Assembly: GCA_036654415.1 (NCBI GenBank)
Contig: JAVVSB010000012.1
Coordinates: forward strand, 1 to 43,527
Direction: 5' to 3'
Length of the DNA stretch: 43,527 nt
DNA from: Mucinivorans sp036654415
GTDB taxonomy: Bacteria; Bacteroidota; Bacteroidia; Bacteroidales; Rikenellaceae
The translations under genes and the position numbers were made by a program. The notes beneath the pieces are model-generated. The model did not search any database and was not told where the DNA came from. It saw nothing but the letters and a program-made list of their open reading frames with translations. Numbering within the stretch: the first letter of the stretch is position 1; each line of letters begins with the position of its first letter. Shown here in pieces: positions 24,390 through 34,792 of the stretch.

Positions 24390-26510
24390 ATGAAATTAAA
24401 CTTAAAATCGATCATTGCATCGGTGCTCCTACTCGTTTCGACTGGAGCATACGCGCAGCTGGACAACCCAGTTGTGTGGTCGGCAAAGGTAAAGGATAAT
24501 GTGGCCCGTTTTACGGCACAAATCCAGACTCCATGGCATATGTACGACTTGGGACCATACACCGATGGACCAAACGCTACTACATTCTCATTTAAACTGC
24601 CCAGTGGAGTTAAAACTGATGGCGGAGTAAAAACTATCACCCGTGCCAAAAAGGTTCAAGACCCAATGTTTGGTATGGAAATAGGTTTCTTCTCTTCAAG
24701 CGCGGTTTTTGAACAAAAATTCATTAACACCACTGGGAAAGCGGCCAAAGTTGTTGCCACCGTGGAGTGGCAAGTATGCGATGACCAATCGTGTCTTCCA
24801 CCAGATGATTTTGATATGACAATCACCGTTGAGCCAATGCAAGCAACCACGGCAGCTGTTGTAACAACACCTGCCGTGCCCACAACACCTGCACAAACAG
24901 TTACAGCGGCAGCAGCAGAGCCTGCCATCGATTCAGCAGCCTTGGTCGTGGAACCAGTAGCCACCGAAGTAGAAGCAGAAGTCCAAACTACTGTGGCTGA
25001 AGATAGTTTGATTAAAGATGAACAGAAATCAATATGGTCCATCCTTATTGAGGCTATTTTGTGGGGCTTTGCAGCTCTTTTGACCCCTTGTGTGTTCCCT
25101 ATGGTGCCAATGACAGTGAGCTTCTTTATGAAGGGTAGCGGGAGTAAAGCACGTGGTCGTTTTATGGCCATGGTCTACGGGATATCTATCATACTACTCT
25201 ATACTCTACCCATCGCCATTATTATCGCCATAACCTACTTTGGCGGAGGCGAAAGCGTAACGGCCGACATATTTAACTGGCTGGCTACACACTGGGTTCC
25301 AAATCTGCTCTTCTTCTTAATTTTTATGACTTTTGCAGCCTCATTCTTTGGAGCCTTTGAAATCACAATGCCAAGCAAATTGGTCAACAAATCCGATGCT
25401 CAGGCTGACCGTGGTGGATTGGTTGGGGTCTTCTTTATGGCCATGACCTTGGTGTTGGTATCTTTTTCGTGTACTGGCCCAATCGTGGGAACAATTCTAG
25501 TCAAATCAACACAGGGTGCCATCTGGGAACCTATCGTCACCATGATGGTATTCTCGACAGCTTTTGCCCTGCCATTCACTGTCTTTGCACTCTTCCCTTC
25601 ACTACTGAAGAATCTGCCTAAGTCGGGCGGATGGCTCAACTCGGTCAAGGTGGTCTTAGGGTTTATTGAACTGGCACTGGGTCTTAAATTCCTATCTGTG
25701 GCCGACCAAACCTACCATTGGGGTCTGTTAGACCGCGAGGTGTACCTTGGCTTATGGATAGTTATATTCTCGCTACTGGGTCTATATCTGCTAGGTAAAT
25801 TGCGTTTTGCCAATGACGACAAGATGGAACATGTATCGGTAAAGAGACTTTTTATGGCAATCTTTGCCTTTGCCTTTGTGGTCTACATGATTCCTGGCAT
25901 GTGGGGTGCTCCACTAAAAGCATTAAGTGGTTACCTACCTCCAGTTAGTACCATGGATTTTGACTTAACCAAAAACAGCTCAAGCGCATCACCCGCATCT
26001 GTGGGGTCGCTGGATTTGAGCAAAATAAAGGGCGGCAAACCTCGCTTCTCGGACATGCTCCATCTGCCACACGGGTTGGAGGGGTTCTTTGACTTCGATG
26101 AAGGGGTAGAATATGCCAAAGCGGTGGGCAAACCTATATTCTTGGACTTCACGGGACACGGTTGTGTAAACTGTCGCGAAATGGAGGCTAACGTATGGTC
26201 AGACCCTGTTGTATTAAAAATTCTAAGCGAAAAATATGTCATTATCGCCCTCTATGTTGACGATAAAAAAGAGTTACCAGAGAATCAATGGATAGTTGAC
26301 AAGAAAGGTAAAACCCAAAAAACTATAGGTAAAATTAATGCAGCTTGGCAAATTGAGCGTTTCGGCACCAATGCCCAGCCATACTACTGCCTACTAAACC
26401 CAACAACCGATAAATTATTGGTTTCACCACGAGCATACAGCTTAGACGTGGCCGCATTCGTCAAATTCCTAGAATCTGGAGTGGCAGCATACGAAAAACA
26501 AAAACAATAG
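24390..26510 (+). CDS. dsbD: Thiol:disulfide interchange protein DsbD
   Basis: DsbD carries electrons from cytoplasmic thioredoxin across the inner membrane to periplasmic thiol proteins. The 706-residue protein is complete. A signal peptide precedes the N-terminal domain with Cys130/Cys135 (VCDDQSC). A Thr/Ala/Val/Glu-rich linker spans about 153-208. The eight-helix membrane domain has Cys234 (TPCVFPMVPMT) and Cys361 (SFSCTGPIVG), and the C-terminal thioredoxin domain has C592-V-N-C595. All three cysteine pairs are intact. Its place between the M60 peptidase and SusC (7 bases before SusC) is unusual and ties it to the three thioredoxin-like proteins at the end of the operon. Confidence 0.95.
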   Translation: MKLNLKSIIASVLLLVSTGAYAQLDNPVVWSAKVKDNVARFTAQIQTPWHMYDLGPYTDGPNATTFSFKLPSGVKTDGGVKTITRAKKVQDPMFGMEIGFFSSSAVFEQKFINTTGKAAKVVATVEWQVCDDQSCLPPDDFDMTITVEPMQATTAAVVTTPAVPTTPAQTVTAAAAEPAIDSAALVVEPVATEVEAEVQTTVAEDSLIKDEQKSIWSILIEAILWGFAALLTPCVFPMVPMTVSFFMKGSGSKARGRFMAMVYGISIILLYTLPIAIIIAITYFGGGESVTADIFNWLATHWVPNLLFFLIFMTFAASFFGAFEITMPSKLVNKSDAQADRGGLVGVFFMAMTLVLVSFSCTGPIVGTILVKSTQGAIWEPIVTMMVFSTAFALPFTVFALFPSLLKNLPKSGGWLNSVKVVLGFIELALGLKFLSVADQTYHWGLLDREVYLGLWIVIFSLLGLYLLGKLRFANDDKMEHVSVKRLFMAIFAFAFVVYMIPGMWGAPLKALSGYLPPVSTMDFDLTKNSSSASPASVGSLDLSKIKGGKPRFSDMLHLPHGLEGFFDFDEGVEYAKAVGKPIFLDFTGHGCVNCREMEANVWSDPVVLKILSEKYVIIALYVDDKKELPENQWIVDKKGKTQKTIGKINAAWQIERFGTNAQPYYCLLNPTTDKLLVSPRAYSLDVAAFVKFLESGVAAYEKQKQ

Positions 26511-26517
26511 ATACGAA

Positions 26518-29500
26518 ATGATTAAACAATTACAACGAGCATTAACTTTAGTGGTTATTGCAACCTGCCTAAGTTCTATATTGGTCGGCCCAGCCAGAGC
26601 TCAAGGTGTAGCCTCTTCGACAGCCAAAGCAGTGGTAAAGGGGACTGTGCTGGACGAGGATAAACAACCCATTATTGGGGCGATTGTCACCCTGGATGGT
26701 AATACAGCGGTGGCCACTTTAACCGATGTGGACGGCAAATACACACTCTCTTTACCCGAGGGAAAAAGACGTGTACTGGTTTTTAAATTTATGGGCATGA
26801 AACCTCAACTGGTTTCCTACACTGGCCAGAAATCACTTGATGTGGTAATGGCTCCTGATGCAGTACAAGCCGAACAAGTTGTAGTAACTGGATATTACTC
26901 TCGTAAGATGGAGAGCTTTACAGGTTCGGCCACCACATTTTCAAAGAAAGAACTAAAATCGGCTGGGAACTCCAACGTTCTGCAATCACTGGCCGTGTTG
27001 GACCCTGCATTCAGAATTGTAGAGAATAATTTGGCTGGTTCCAACCCTAATGCGCTACCCGATATGGAAATTCGTGGTAAGACTAGCGTTGTGGGGCTCA
27101 AGGAAAAATATGGTTCTGACCCCAACCAACCACTATTTATTTTGGACGGCTTTGAAGTTCCCATTCAAACCATCACTGACCTGAGCATGGAACGTGTGGA
27201 GTCGGTTACAATCCTTAAGGATGCCGCCTCAACGGCCATTTACGGTTCGCGTGCAGCCAATGGTGTGGTGGTAGTGGAGACCAAACGTCCTGAACCAGGT
27301 AAGTTGACATTCACCTACACAGGTAACTTCAACGTTTCTGCACCTATATTGAACGACTATAACCTGATGAATGCGGCCGAGAAATTGGAATTTGAAAGGC
27401 AAGCTGGCGTATATCGTCCACTACCTCACGCAACCAACGACCCCAATAACCAGATTATGTTGGACCAGACATACAACGACCGTCTGCACAGAGTGGCAAG
27501 TGGTGTGGATACATACTGGCTCAGCGAACCTGTACGTGTGGGCTTCAGCCACAAACACAACGTATATATAGAAGGTGGTGACCAAGCCATGCGCTACGGT
27601 GCTGGCCTGAGTTACAACAACACTCAAGGGGTAATGTTTGGTTCAAAACGTGAAAACCTAAGTGGAAACGTCGACCTGCTTTACCGTAAGGGCAAGTTTA
27701 GCTTTAGTAACAAACTAACTATTGATAATTTGAACGCCAACAACCCAAGCGTAGGCTTTTCTCAATATGCCGTAGCCAGCCCATACTACACAAAATATGG
27801 GACTGACGGCAGTGTTAATCGTCTGTTGGAGTATGCCAACCCTAACAATTCGGCAATGAGTAATATTGCAAACCCCATCTACGAGTCACGTCTAAACAAC
27901 CGTAATCAAAACAAGAATTTTGGTATTCGCGACAACTTCCAAGCTGAATGGCGTATATTAGAGAGTTTGAGACTCCGTGGACGTTTCGGCCTGAGCAAGT
28001 CAGTAGAATCAAACGAGATTTTTCTGTCGCCCGAACACTTCTCGTTTAATGGTATCAATGACCCTGCTTTAAGAGGTTCATACAATAAAAATACAACTGA
28101 TAAATTCTCTTACGATGGTGATATTACTCTATCTTGGGGACAAGTAGTAGGCGAAAAACACCGCTTTAACTTTGTAGGAGGCTGGACTTTTAACGAAAGC
28201 TCCTACACCTCGGAAGGTTTCGCAGCCGTAGGTTTCCCAAGCAACGAGATTACCAACCCATCTTTTGCAAATCAATATCCGCTCAACGGTAAGCCAAGTT
28301 ATTCACATAATCTGAATCGTTCGACCAGTTTCTTTGGCAACTTCGGTTACAGCTACGATGAACGTTATATGGTGGATGCCAACGTCCGTGTGGATGGTTC
28401 TTCTGTGTTTGGTTCGGACAAGATGTTCACCACAACATGGTCAGTGGGGCTCTCGTGGAACTTGCACAATGAAGCATTCCTTAAGGACAGTAAAGTAGTG
28501 GACCTACTCAAAATACGTGCTTCAATCGGTAACCCAGGAAACCTAAACTTCTCGGGTTATAACTCCTACACCACATACGTATACAACACAACTTACAACA
28601 ACTACATGGGTCTGGGGGCCATTGTAGCAAAGTGGGGAAACCCAAATTTATTGTGGCAAAAAACACTTGACTTAAACGTGGGTGTTGACGTGGCTCTGCT
28701 GGGCAACCGTCTGAAAATAATTGCCGATGTGTATCAAAAATTAACCGACCCATTGCTTATTGTAGCTACCCTACCAAGTTCAACTGGGATGGGAAGTTAC
28801 ACCACCAACTTAGGGCAACAACTTACTCAGGGGTTAAGTGCCAGCATATACTTCTCACCTATTTACCACCCAGAACGCAACATCAACTGGACCATATCAC
28901 TCAACGGCCGTATTCAAAGGTCGCAGTACAACAAGATTGGTAGCGCACTCGACCAGATGAACCAAGAACAACGCGGAACTAGTCTGACTCGTTATTACGA
29001 TGGGGCAAGTCCCACGGCCATCTGGGCAGTACGCTCTGCTGGTATCGACCCAATGACTGGACGCGAGGTATTCATCAAAAAAGATGGTGAACACACCTTT
29101 GAATATGACTACGCTGACGAGGTTGTAGTGGGTGACACTCAACCAAAACTTGAGGGCGTATTGGGTACAACCCTATACATTAAGGGTTTTAGCTTTAGCG
29201 CATATTTCCGTTATAAATTTGGTGCTCAGGTCTTCAACACAGCCCTCTATGGCAAGGTTGAGAACGTGACTCGTGGTAACTGGACCAACAACCTTGATAA
29301 GCGTGCTCTATATGACCGTTGGCAAAAACCAGGCGATATAGCCATGTTTAAAAGCATCAGTTTGGTAGACGAAATAGACCCACCAAGCAGTCGCTTTGTG
29401 CAGAATGAAAATACAATCAGCGGCGAGAGCTTCTCTTTCGGTTACCAATTTACAAACCAAGCTTGGCTGAAAAAGATTTCGTGCCGTACACTGAGCTTAA

Positions 29501-29607
29501 CCGCCTATGCCAATGACCTATTCCGCATATCAACAGTTAAAGCAGAACGCGGTATCGACTACCCATACGCAAAAAGTTTCTCATTTTCACTCAGCATAAC
29601 TTTCTAA
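26518..29607 (+). CDS. SusC/RagA-family TonB-dependent outer-membrane transporter
   Basis: The 1029-residue protein has a signal peptide ending near PARAQG (residue 30). A carboxypeptidase-regulatory-like domain spans about 36-115 (KGTVLDEDKQPIIGAIV). A TonB-box-like segment Q120-V-V-V-T-G-Y and the plug domain (LFILDGFEV, LKDAASTAIYGSRAANGVVVVETK) follow, then a large beta-barrel ending in SFSLSITF with terminal Phe, as expected for the BAM complex. SusC forms the channel under the SusD lid. The substrate class is inferred from neighbours: an M60 peptidase and DUF4843/PKD-like lipoproteins point to peptides or glycopeptides. Energy would come from TonB with ExbB/ExbD. Confidence 0.95.
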   Translation: MIKQLQRALTLVVIATCLSSILVGPARAQGVASSTAKAVVKGTVLDEDKQPIIGAIVTLDGNTAVATLTDVDGKYTLSLPEGKRRVLVFKFMGMKPQLVSYTGQKSLDVVMAPDAVQAEQVVVTGYYSRKMESFTGSATTFSKKELKSAGNSNVLQSLAVLDPAFRIVENNLAGSNPNALPDMEIRGKTSVVGLKEKYGSDPNQPLFILDGFEVPIQTITDLSMERVESVTILKDAASTAIYGSRAANGVVVVETKRPEPGKLTFTYTGNFNVSAPILNDYNLMNAAEKLEFERQAGVYRPLPHATNDPNNQIMLDQTYNDRLHRVASGVDTYWLSEPVRVGFSHKHNVYIEGGDQAMRYGAGLSYNNTQGVMFGSKRENLSGNVDLLYRKGKFSFSNKLTIDNLNANNPSVGFSQYAVASPYYTKYGTDGSVNRLLEYANPNNSAMSNIANPIYESRLNNRNQNKNFGIRDNFQAEWRILESLRLRGRFGLSKSVESNEIFLSPEHFSFNGINDPALRGSYNKNTTDKFSYDGDITLSWGQVVGEKHRFNFVGGWTFNESSYTSEGFAAVGFPSNEITNPSFANQYPLNGKPSYSHNLNRSTSFFGNFGYSYDERYMVDANVRVDGSSVFGSDKMFTTTWSVGLSWNLHNEAFLKDSKVVDLLKIRASIGNPGNLNFSGYNSYTTYVYNTTYNNYMGLGAIVAKWGNPNLLWQKTLDLNVGVDVALLGNRLKIIADVYQKLTDPLLIVATLPSSTGMGSYTTNLGQQLTQGLSASIYFSPIYHPERNINWTISLNGRIQRSQYNKIGSALDQMNQEQRGTSLTRYYDGASPTAIWAVRSAGIDPMTGREVFIKKDGEHTFEYDYADEVVVGDTQPKLEGVLGTTLYIKGFSFSAYFRYKFGAQVFNTALYGKVENVTRGNWTNNLDKRALYDRWQKPGDIAMFKSISLVDEIDPPSSRFVQNENTISGESFSFGYQFTNQAWLKKISCRTLSLTAYANDLFRISTVKAERGIDYPYAKSFSFSLSITF

Positions 29608-29629
29608 ACAGACAAATTAAAGAATCACA

Positions 29630-31096
29630 ATGAAACATAGATTAATCATATTAATGCTGGTACTCACTTGTTTGGGGCTCTCTTCTTGCAAAAAATGGCT
29701 CTCTGTCAAGCCAGATGACCAAATTCCTCAAGACGAACTCTTTAACACGCCAAGTGGTGTAATGAAAGCACTCAATGGGGTATACCTTAGTTTTGCTGAG
29801 GACAACTCTTACGCCCGCTCCCTAAGCTGTCAAACCGTTGACGTACTGGGACAGCTATACTCTATTGACCCAATGAAAGGTAATGGTTCTCGCTTCATGG
29901 CCCGTTACGCATATACCGATCCATCGGTTAAGAGTACCTTTGAATCAATCTGGCAAAAGGGTTATTTCCAGATTTCACTGTTGAACAACTTTATTGAACA
30001 GGTAACCCCTCGTTCTGCTATGTTCAACAAACATAACTTTAACATCAACTACGAATACGCCATGGGAGAGGCCATAGCTATGCGCGCCATGCTCCATTTC
30101 GATATGTTCCGTATTTGGGGGCCAATGTACGATGCTTCAACAGCTAATAACATAAGTCTACCCTACTACAGACACGTGAACGAAAAGCCCAACCCTCTGT
30201 TACCCGCCTCTGTCTTCTTGGACAGCGTAATGGTGGATTTGGATAAAGCACTGGTGTTTTTGGAAGCTGACTCATCATTTAGTTCGCCCGAGATGTTCGA
30301 AAATTATAGTCGTAATATGAGGATGAATTACTACGCCGTACGTACACTCCAAGCCCGTGTAGAGCTCTACCGTGGTGACAAAGATAAGGCCTACAAGATA
30401 GCCTCGGAACTCGTGGGTGAAGGTGGTGCACTCAGCGCAAAAGTGGCTACAACGTTCCCATTCGTAACACAAAATATGGCTGAAAATGCACAGGCTCCAG
30501 ACCGTATATTCTACACCGAACAAATCTTCTGTATCAACAACTCTCGTAGGGATAAGATTTTTGAAGATATGTATAACTACCAACTTGGTGATGAACGTTA
30601 CTTTGCTCCTCAGGAACAATTCGTAAACAATCTCTATCTAAACAATCCCAAAGATTTCCGTATGAATAGTTGGCGCTCAAACCCTGGCAATGGCAAGGAT
30701 ATCGAGTGTCGTAAATTCAGCCCCATTAGCGATGCCCAAAATTCAAAACGTACAAAAATACAATCAGTTATTCGTTTGGGGGAACTATACCTTATTGCTG
30801 CCGAAACAGCTCCTTCAGAAGAGTTACGTCTTCAATACTTAGGTCAACTACGTGTTGCTCGTGGTTACCAATGGGGGTCAATTACAGATGAAGAAAAAGC
30901 AGACTGGACACGTACTATCTTGGACGAATATATCCGTGAAACCTACGGAGAAGGACAATACTTCTTTGCTCTTAAACGTCTAAAAATAGCAAAAGTACCT
31001 GATGGATACAATCCATCGACAGCTATTTCAATGGGGCCAAGTCAATACGTGGTACCAATGCCTGACAGTGAAATGAAGTTCAGAGAAAATCAATAA
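29630..31096 (+). CDS. SusD/RagB-family nutrient-binding lipoprotein
   Basis: SusD-type lipoproteins close over the SusC barrel and capture substrate at the cell surface. The 488-residue protein has a lipobox LSSC (Cys20) followed by KKWLSVKPDDQIPQDELFNT, the typical SusD N terminus. The helical TPR-like core follows (MNYYAVRTLQARVELYRGDKDKAYKIASELV), and the C-terminal conserved end contains LGELYLIAAETA and RVARGYQ. It starts 22 bases after SusC, giving the usual SusC-SusD pair. Confidence 0.95.
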   Translation: MKHRLIILMLVLTCLGLSSCKKWLSVKPDDQIPQDELFNTPSGVMKALNGVYLSFAEDNSYARSLSCQTVDVLGQLYSIDPMKGNGSRFMARYAYTDPSVKSTFESIWQKGYFQISLLNNFIEQVTPRSAMFNKHNFNINYEYAMGEAIAMRAMLHFDMFRIWGPMYDASTANNISLPYYRHVNEKPNPLLPASVFLDSVMVDLDKALVFLEADSSFSSPEMFENYSRNMRMNYYAVRTLQARVELYRGDKDKAYKIASELVGEGGALSAKVATTFPFVTQNMAENAQAPDRIFYTEQIFCINNSRRDKIFEDMYNYQLGDERYFAPQEQFVNNLYLNNPKDFRMNSWRSNPGNGKDIECRKFSPISDAQNSKRTKIQSVIRLGELYLIAAETAPSEELRLQYLGQLRVARGYQWGSITDEEKADWTRTILDEYIRETYGEGQYFFALKRLKIAKVPDGYNPSTAISMGPSQYVVPMPDSEMKFRENQ

Positions 31097-31100
31097 GACA

Positions 31101-31880
31101 ATGAAAAAAACATTAATTTTTGGAGTGCTGGCCTCCTCACTCTTTGCCTGCAAAGAGGCCCCTCTGACTACATATCCAGAGGGCGAAAACAGCGTCTATT
31201 TCGCTGTGAAGAATACTAATAAATCTATCGCTGGACTATATAAAGATACTACGGTATTCTCTTTTGCTGATTATTTCACCTCCGACACAATCGTCTCGTT
31301 ACCAATCAATGCTTTGGGTGATTTTGCTGGCTACGACCGTACATTTGCTTACCAAGTCCTGCCCGAGGGGACAACGGCAAAGCTAAACGATGACTTTGAA
31401 TTAGTTGGTCAAACTAACCTCATCAAGGCCAATAAAATCGCAGGCACCATAGAAATCAAACTCAAAAGGTCTGAAGTATTGGCATCTAAAGTTTTATATA
31501 TTCGTCTACAATTACTAGAAAACCAAGATTTTAACCTTGCAATCAAACGTGAATTTACGGATTTAAATAACAATAAGTTTATTAATTTAGTGGAACATAC
31601 TATCGCCTTCTTTGACTTCATAACCCGCCCAGTTACATGGGATAGGGTACAGAGTCGTTTGGGTAACTACTCCACCGACAAGTACAAATTAGTTAGCCAT
31701 TTATGTGACATGACATCCGAAGATTGGAAAAATTTGAACTCCATCCGTATGATTGACCTTATGTGGGTACGTACACGTAACTACCTTCAAAGAGAGATTG
31801 ACAAAGGAACCCCAGTGCAAGAGACCCGCGAAGATGGCTCAAAAGGCAATATGGAGGTTATGGGGCTAATTTGGAGGTAA
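31101..31880 (+). CDS. DUF4843-domain lipoprotein
   Basis: The 259-residue protein has a lipobox LFAC (Cys17). The mature region reads as DUF4843: NSVYFAVKN near the start, then DTTVFSFADYF, LPINALGDFAGYDRTFAYQVL, and a Lys/Arg-rich strand TIEIKLKRSEVL. Genes of this type follow SusD in many Bacteroidota loci. In the B. thetaiotaomicron BT2261-BT2264 locus, as I recall, accessory lipoproteins of this kind bind the SusCD complex, which was crystallised with peptide bound. A surface accessory subunit of this transporter is therefore likely. It starts 4 bases after SusD. Confidence 0.85.
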   Translation: MKKTLIFGVLASSLFACKEAPLTTYPEGENSVYFAVKNTNKSIAGLYKDTTVFSFADYFTSDTIVSLPINALGDFAGYDRTFAYQVLPEGTTAKLNDDFELVGQTNLIKANKIAGTIEIKLKRSEVLASKVLYIRLQLLENQDFNLAIKREFTDLNNNKFINLVEHTIAFFDFITRPVTWDRVQSRLGNYSTDKYKLVSHLCDMTSEDWKNLNSIRMIDLMWVRTRNYLQREIDKGTPVQETREDGSKGNMEVMGLIWR

Positions 31881-31913
31881 GAGTAGTAAGGATACGCTAA
31901 AAGAACAAAAACA

Positions 31914-33428
31914 ATGAGAAAAAATTTAATAAAAATAGTTAGTATTATAGTACTGGCCTTGTCGCTGAACTCATGCTACAAAGATTTAGGGAATTATGAT
32001 TATAACTGGATTGACCGAGTCGTCGTTTATGGCATGGGGGACAAATATTCGGTGATGCGCGGTGATAGTCTGAAAATTGCGATGGAAGTTTACGCCTCCA
32101 AAACCACTACAGAAGAGCTCACTGAACTAGGTGAGGGTTACTCCTATGCTTGGATAGCACTGACCAACAGTTATCTAATACCTAATCCAATCGCTGATAC
32201 TATCTCCCGTGAAAAAGACTTAGGCAAAGAGATAAGCCTTAACAAAGGCGAATATGTGTTAGAATTTGTGGTACGCGATAACATCAATAACCTGGAATGG
32301 AAGTATAAGAGTGCACTCTCTGTCACTCTTAGTATTCTGGAGGGTTGGCTCTTTATGGAAAAAGATGCGCAAGGGTATGCCGACTTAGACATACTCTCTC
32401 GCAACACCGATGGTGAATATCGTATGTACAACCATATGTTATCCTCAACCACCCTCACAAAAGAGCAGCGTGGCGGTGCACGTTCGGTATGTTTCCTGAA
32501 TGGTCAGCTCAACAAGGGCAAAGGTATTTGGTTCCTAACTGATAATATCACTGGATACTTGGACGTGGAGACCGGACACCTATTCGATAAAAAACAAGTT
32601 ATTGGTAACTTTATGACAGAACAGACACCTGATAACTATACTATCAAAAAGATGATACAATTGCCTTTGAATAACGTATTTGTCTTTACCGACAACAATG
32701 ATATGCGTTTCTCTACTCAGGCTATACTGCTGCTCTCGGACGAGCTTTGCTACTACCGTGGCGAGAAATTTGATATATCGCCAGTTGTTGGAGCTACATT
32801 CGCTTTCACAGCATCGCAATTCTTGTGCTACGACAACACTAATAAACGTTTTCTGCTGTTCCGTAGTAACTATAATTGGACAACCTTACCCAATTTACCA
32901 AAGGGGAAAGAGCTTATCAATATGAGCTCCTTGGGTGCATCAATGTCTGAAACGGCCTATGCGCTGCTAAAGGACGACGCAGGTATGTACGAAATTGTAC
33001 TAAACCCCAATGACGGTTCAGTAGTTTCGCCCATGAAACTTATGGGTAGCGGTCCCAATCTGATGAATGCCGAATTTTACGCCTACCACCAATCTTCTTA
33101 CGTACTCTACTACTCTCACCAAAGTAAATTATTTGTCAATCGCTCGGGCGTTGAGACCCCTGTATCACTGACGACATCTGAGGGTAAAAGCATAAACTTA
33201 GAAGGTGAAATTACATGCCTCTTTACACGTAATTTCGGTAACACCCACATCTATCCTCACCTAATTGAGTATCTCAATTATCTTGTTGTGGCTACTAAAC
33301 TACCAGACGGAACAGGTAAAGTCTACTTTCTGACCCCAGAATACGGCAATGCCCATAAAATGACCGTGACAAGAGAAACTCCAACACCAAATCCTATTAT
33401 TAGTATTGATTATCAAACTAATTTCTAA
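31914..33428 (+). CDS. PKD-like family lipoprotein
   Basis: The 504-residue protein has a lipobox LNSC (Cys21) followed by YKDLGNYDYNWID, the usual start of the Bacteroidota PKD-like family that accompanies DUF4843 proteins. The first 130 residues form PKD-type strands (GDSLKIAMEVYAS, GYSYAWIAL). The rest has repeated strand units (EGWLFMEKD, GKGIWFLTD, NNVFVFTDN, ETAYALLKD, SSYVLYYSH) that could build a beta-propeller; this is inference. It probably decorates the SusCD complex at the surface. Its stop overlaps the next ATG by one base (TAATG). Confidence 0.8.
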   Translation: MRKNLIKIVSIIVLALSLNSCYKDLGNYDYNWIDRVVVYGMGDKYSVMRGDSLKIAMEVYASKTTTEELTELGEGYSYAWIALTNSYLIPNPIADTISREKDLGKEISLNKGEYVLEFVVRDNINNLEWKYKSALSVTLSILEGWLFMEKDAQGYADLDILSRNTDGEYRMYNHMLSSTTLTKEQRGGARSVCFLNGQLNKGKGIWFLTDNITGYLDVETGHLFDKKQVIGNFMTEQTPDNYTIKKMIQLPLNNVFVFTDNNDMRFSTQAILLLSDELCYYRGEKFDISPVVGATFAFTASQFLCYDNTNKRFLLFRSNYNWTTLPNLPKGKELINMSSLGASMSETAYALLKDDAGMYEIVLNPNDGSVVSPMKLMGSGPNLMNAEFYAYHQSSYVLYYSHQSKLFVNRSGVETPVSLTTSEGKSINLEGEITCLFTRNFGNTHIYPHLIEYLNYLVVATKLPDGTGKVYFLTPEYGNAHKMTVTRETPTPNPIISIDYQTNF

Positions 33429-34792
33429 TGAGTTTTCAAAAAATAAGTTTACTCCTGTCCCTACTTATGTGGGGACAGTTTGTATATGCCCATAACTTCA
33501 CAATTGAACTTCGTGGTTTTCCATCCACGGCAGAGGTGGAACTGAATGAATCGGGGTATACGATGCGTTCTATTGCGCAAAACAAAGGAATGACCTTAAG
33601 TGGGGAAATTCCTTCAGATGGTTTCTACTCCTTAACACAAGATGGAACCTACTTGGGACGGCTCTTTTTACGCCAAGGTCAGAAACAGGTTGTGATACTT
33701 GGTCCTAATAAAGAGGTGACTTTTGATGGCGATGGCGCTCAAAATAACCAGGCAGAACAGCTATCTCAACAACTACTCAACACCCTTCGTAAAAACGAGT
33801 CTCAGGTAGACCCTCGTAATACCGATGGATTTATTGAAACTCTTCTAAGGCAAGCTGATACAATTGACAGTAGGATTAATAGGATGAATCTAAAAGACCA
33901 ATGCTTTGCCCGTACTTTGAAATTGGATTATCGTCTACGTAATATTATTTCGATTCTCCAACGTCGAAACTTCCTGCGTACTATGTTTTCAATTGATATG
34001 ACAATCGCACCTGAGCGATTAGAGTTCCTCCGTACAATGGATTTCAGTGACAAAGCCTATAACGATGTATCAGGTATACAGAACTACCTAAAAGAGCACT
34101 TTGCAGCCATGGAATACAATGGTTTTATAGATTGTGATTTAAACAACTATATATTCACACGCGCCAAAGTTATTAAGGATAGTACCCTTCGTCAAAACTA
34201 TATTCTATCGGCCTTGGAGGCCGAGCTCTACGGCTACAACCAACAACTGGGAATGATGATTGAGACGGCCAAAAACGGATATATCACCACTGACAAAGGA
34301 TGCTCTAAATTGGACGAACTAATGGCCAAATTCGAGAAGAAAAAAACGCAATATGCTACCTTGGACAAAGGTAAAATAGCCTTTGATTTTGCAGCCGTTG
34401 ACTCAGCAGGCACAATGCATCACCTCTCTGATTACCGTGGTTCGGTGGTGGTGGTAGATGTGTGGAGCACAAACTGCATGCCCTGTATTGCCGAAATTCC
34501 ATATTTATATGAAATGGAAAAGCAGTTTGAAGGGCAACCTGTCACCTTTATCTCCTACTCGGTCGATATTGATGCCAGCCGCTGGAAGAAATTCGTCAAA
34601 GAACGAAATATGCACGGTCTACAACTCGTTGATACAGGTGCAGCGCAATCGGAGTTGGTCAAAAATTATCTGGTAAGAGGTACGCCTCGCTTCTTTGTAA
34701 TTGACCCTCAGGGCAACATTGTCGACACATTTGCCCCTAAACCCTCGGAGCAACGTCTTGCAAAATTAATCAATCAAACATTAGAACAATAA
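33428..34792 (+). CDS. TlpA-family periplasmic thioredoxin, copy 1
   Basis: The 454-residue protein has a cleavable signal (QFVYA, then HNF) and no lipobox, so it is probably periplasmic. An N-terminal beta region and a middle helical region (residues about 120-300) precede a C-terminal TlpA/AhpC-TSA thioredoxin domain with C350-M-P-C353 (STNCMPCIAEIPYLYEM) and the cis-Pro segment RGTPRFFVID. TlpA-type proteins reduce or exchange disulfides in the periplasm. It overlaps both neighbours by one base and resembles the next gene along its length, indicating tandem duplication. DsbD in the same operon is a likely electron donor. Confidence 0.88.
   Translation: MSFQKISLLLSLLMWGQFVYAHNFTIELRGFPSTAEVELNESGYTMRSIAQNKGMTLSGEIPSDGFYSLTQDGTYLGRLFLRQGQKQVVILGPNKEVTFDGDGAQNNQAEQLSQQLLNTLRKNESQVDPRNTDGFIETLLRQADTIDSRINRMNLKDQCFARTLKLDYRLRNIISILQRRNFLRTMFSIDMTIAPERLEFLRTMDFSDKAYNDVSGIQNYLKEHFAAMEYNGFIDCDLNNYIFTRAKVIKDSTLRQNYILSALEAELYGYNQQLGMMIETAKNGYITTDKGCSKLDELMAKFEKKKTQYATLDKGKIAFDFAAVDSAGTMHHLSDYRGSVVVVDVWSTNCMPCIAEIPYLYEMEKQFEGQPVTFISYSVDIDASRWKKFVKERNMHGLQLVDTGAAQSELVKNYLVRGTPRFFVIDPQGNIVDTFAPKPSEQRLAKLINQTLEQ

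Noticed and set aside
24656..25171. 171-codon minus-strand ORF inside dsbD
   Set aside because: It mirrors the repetitive Thr/Ala/Val linker of DsbD and has no independent support.
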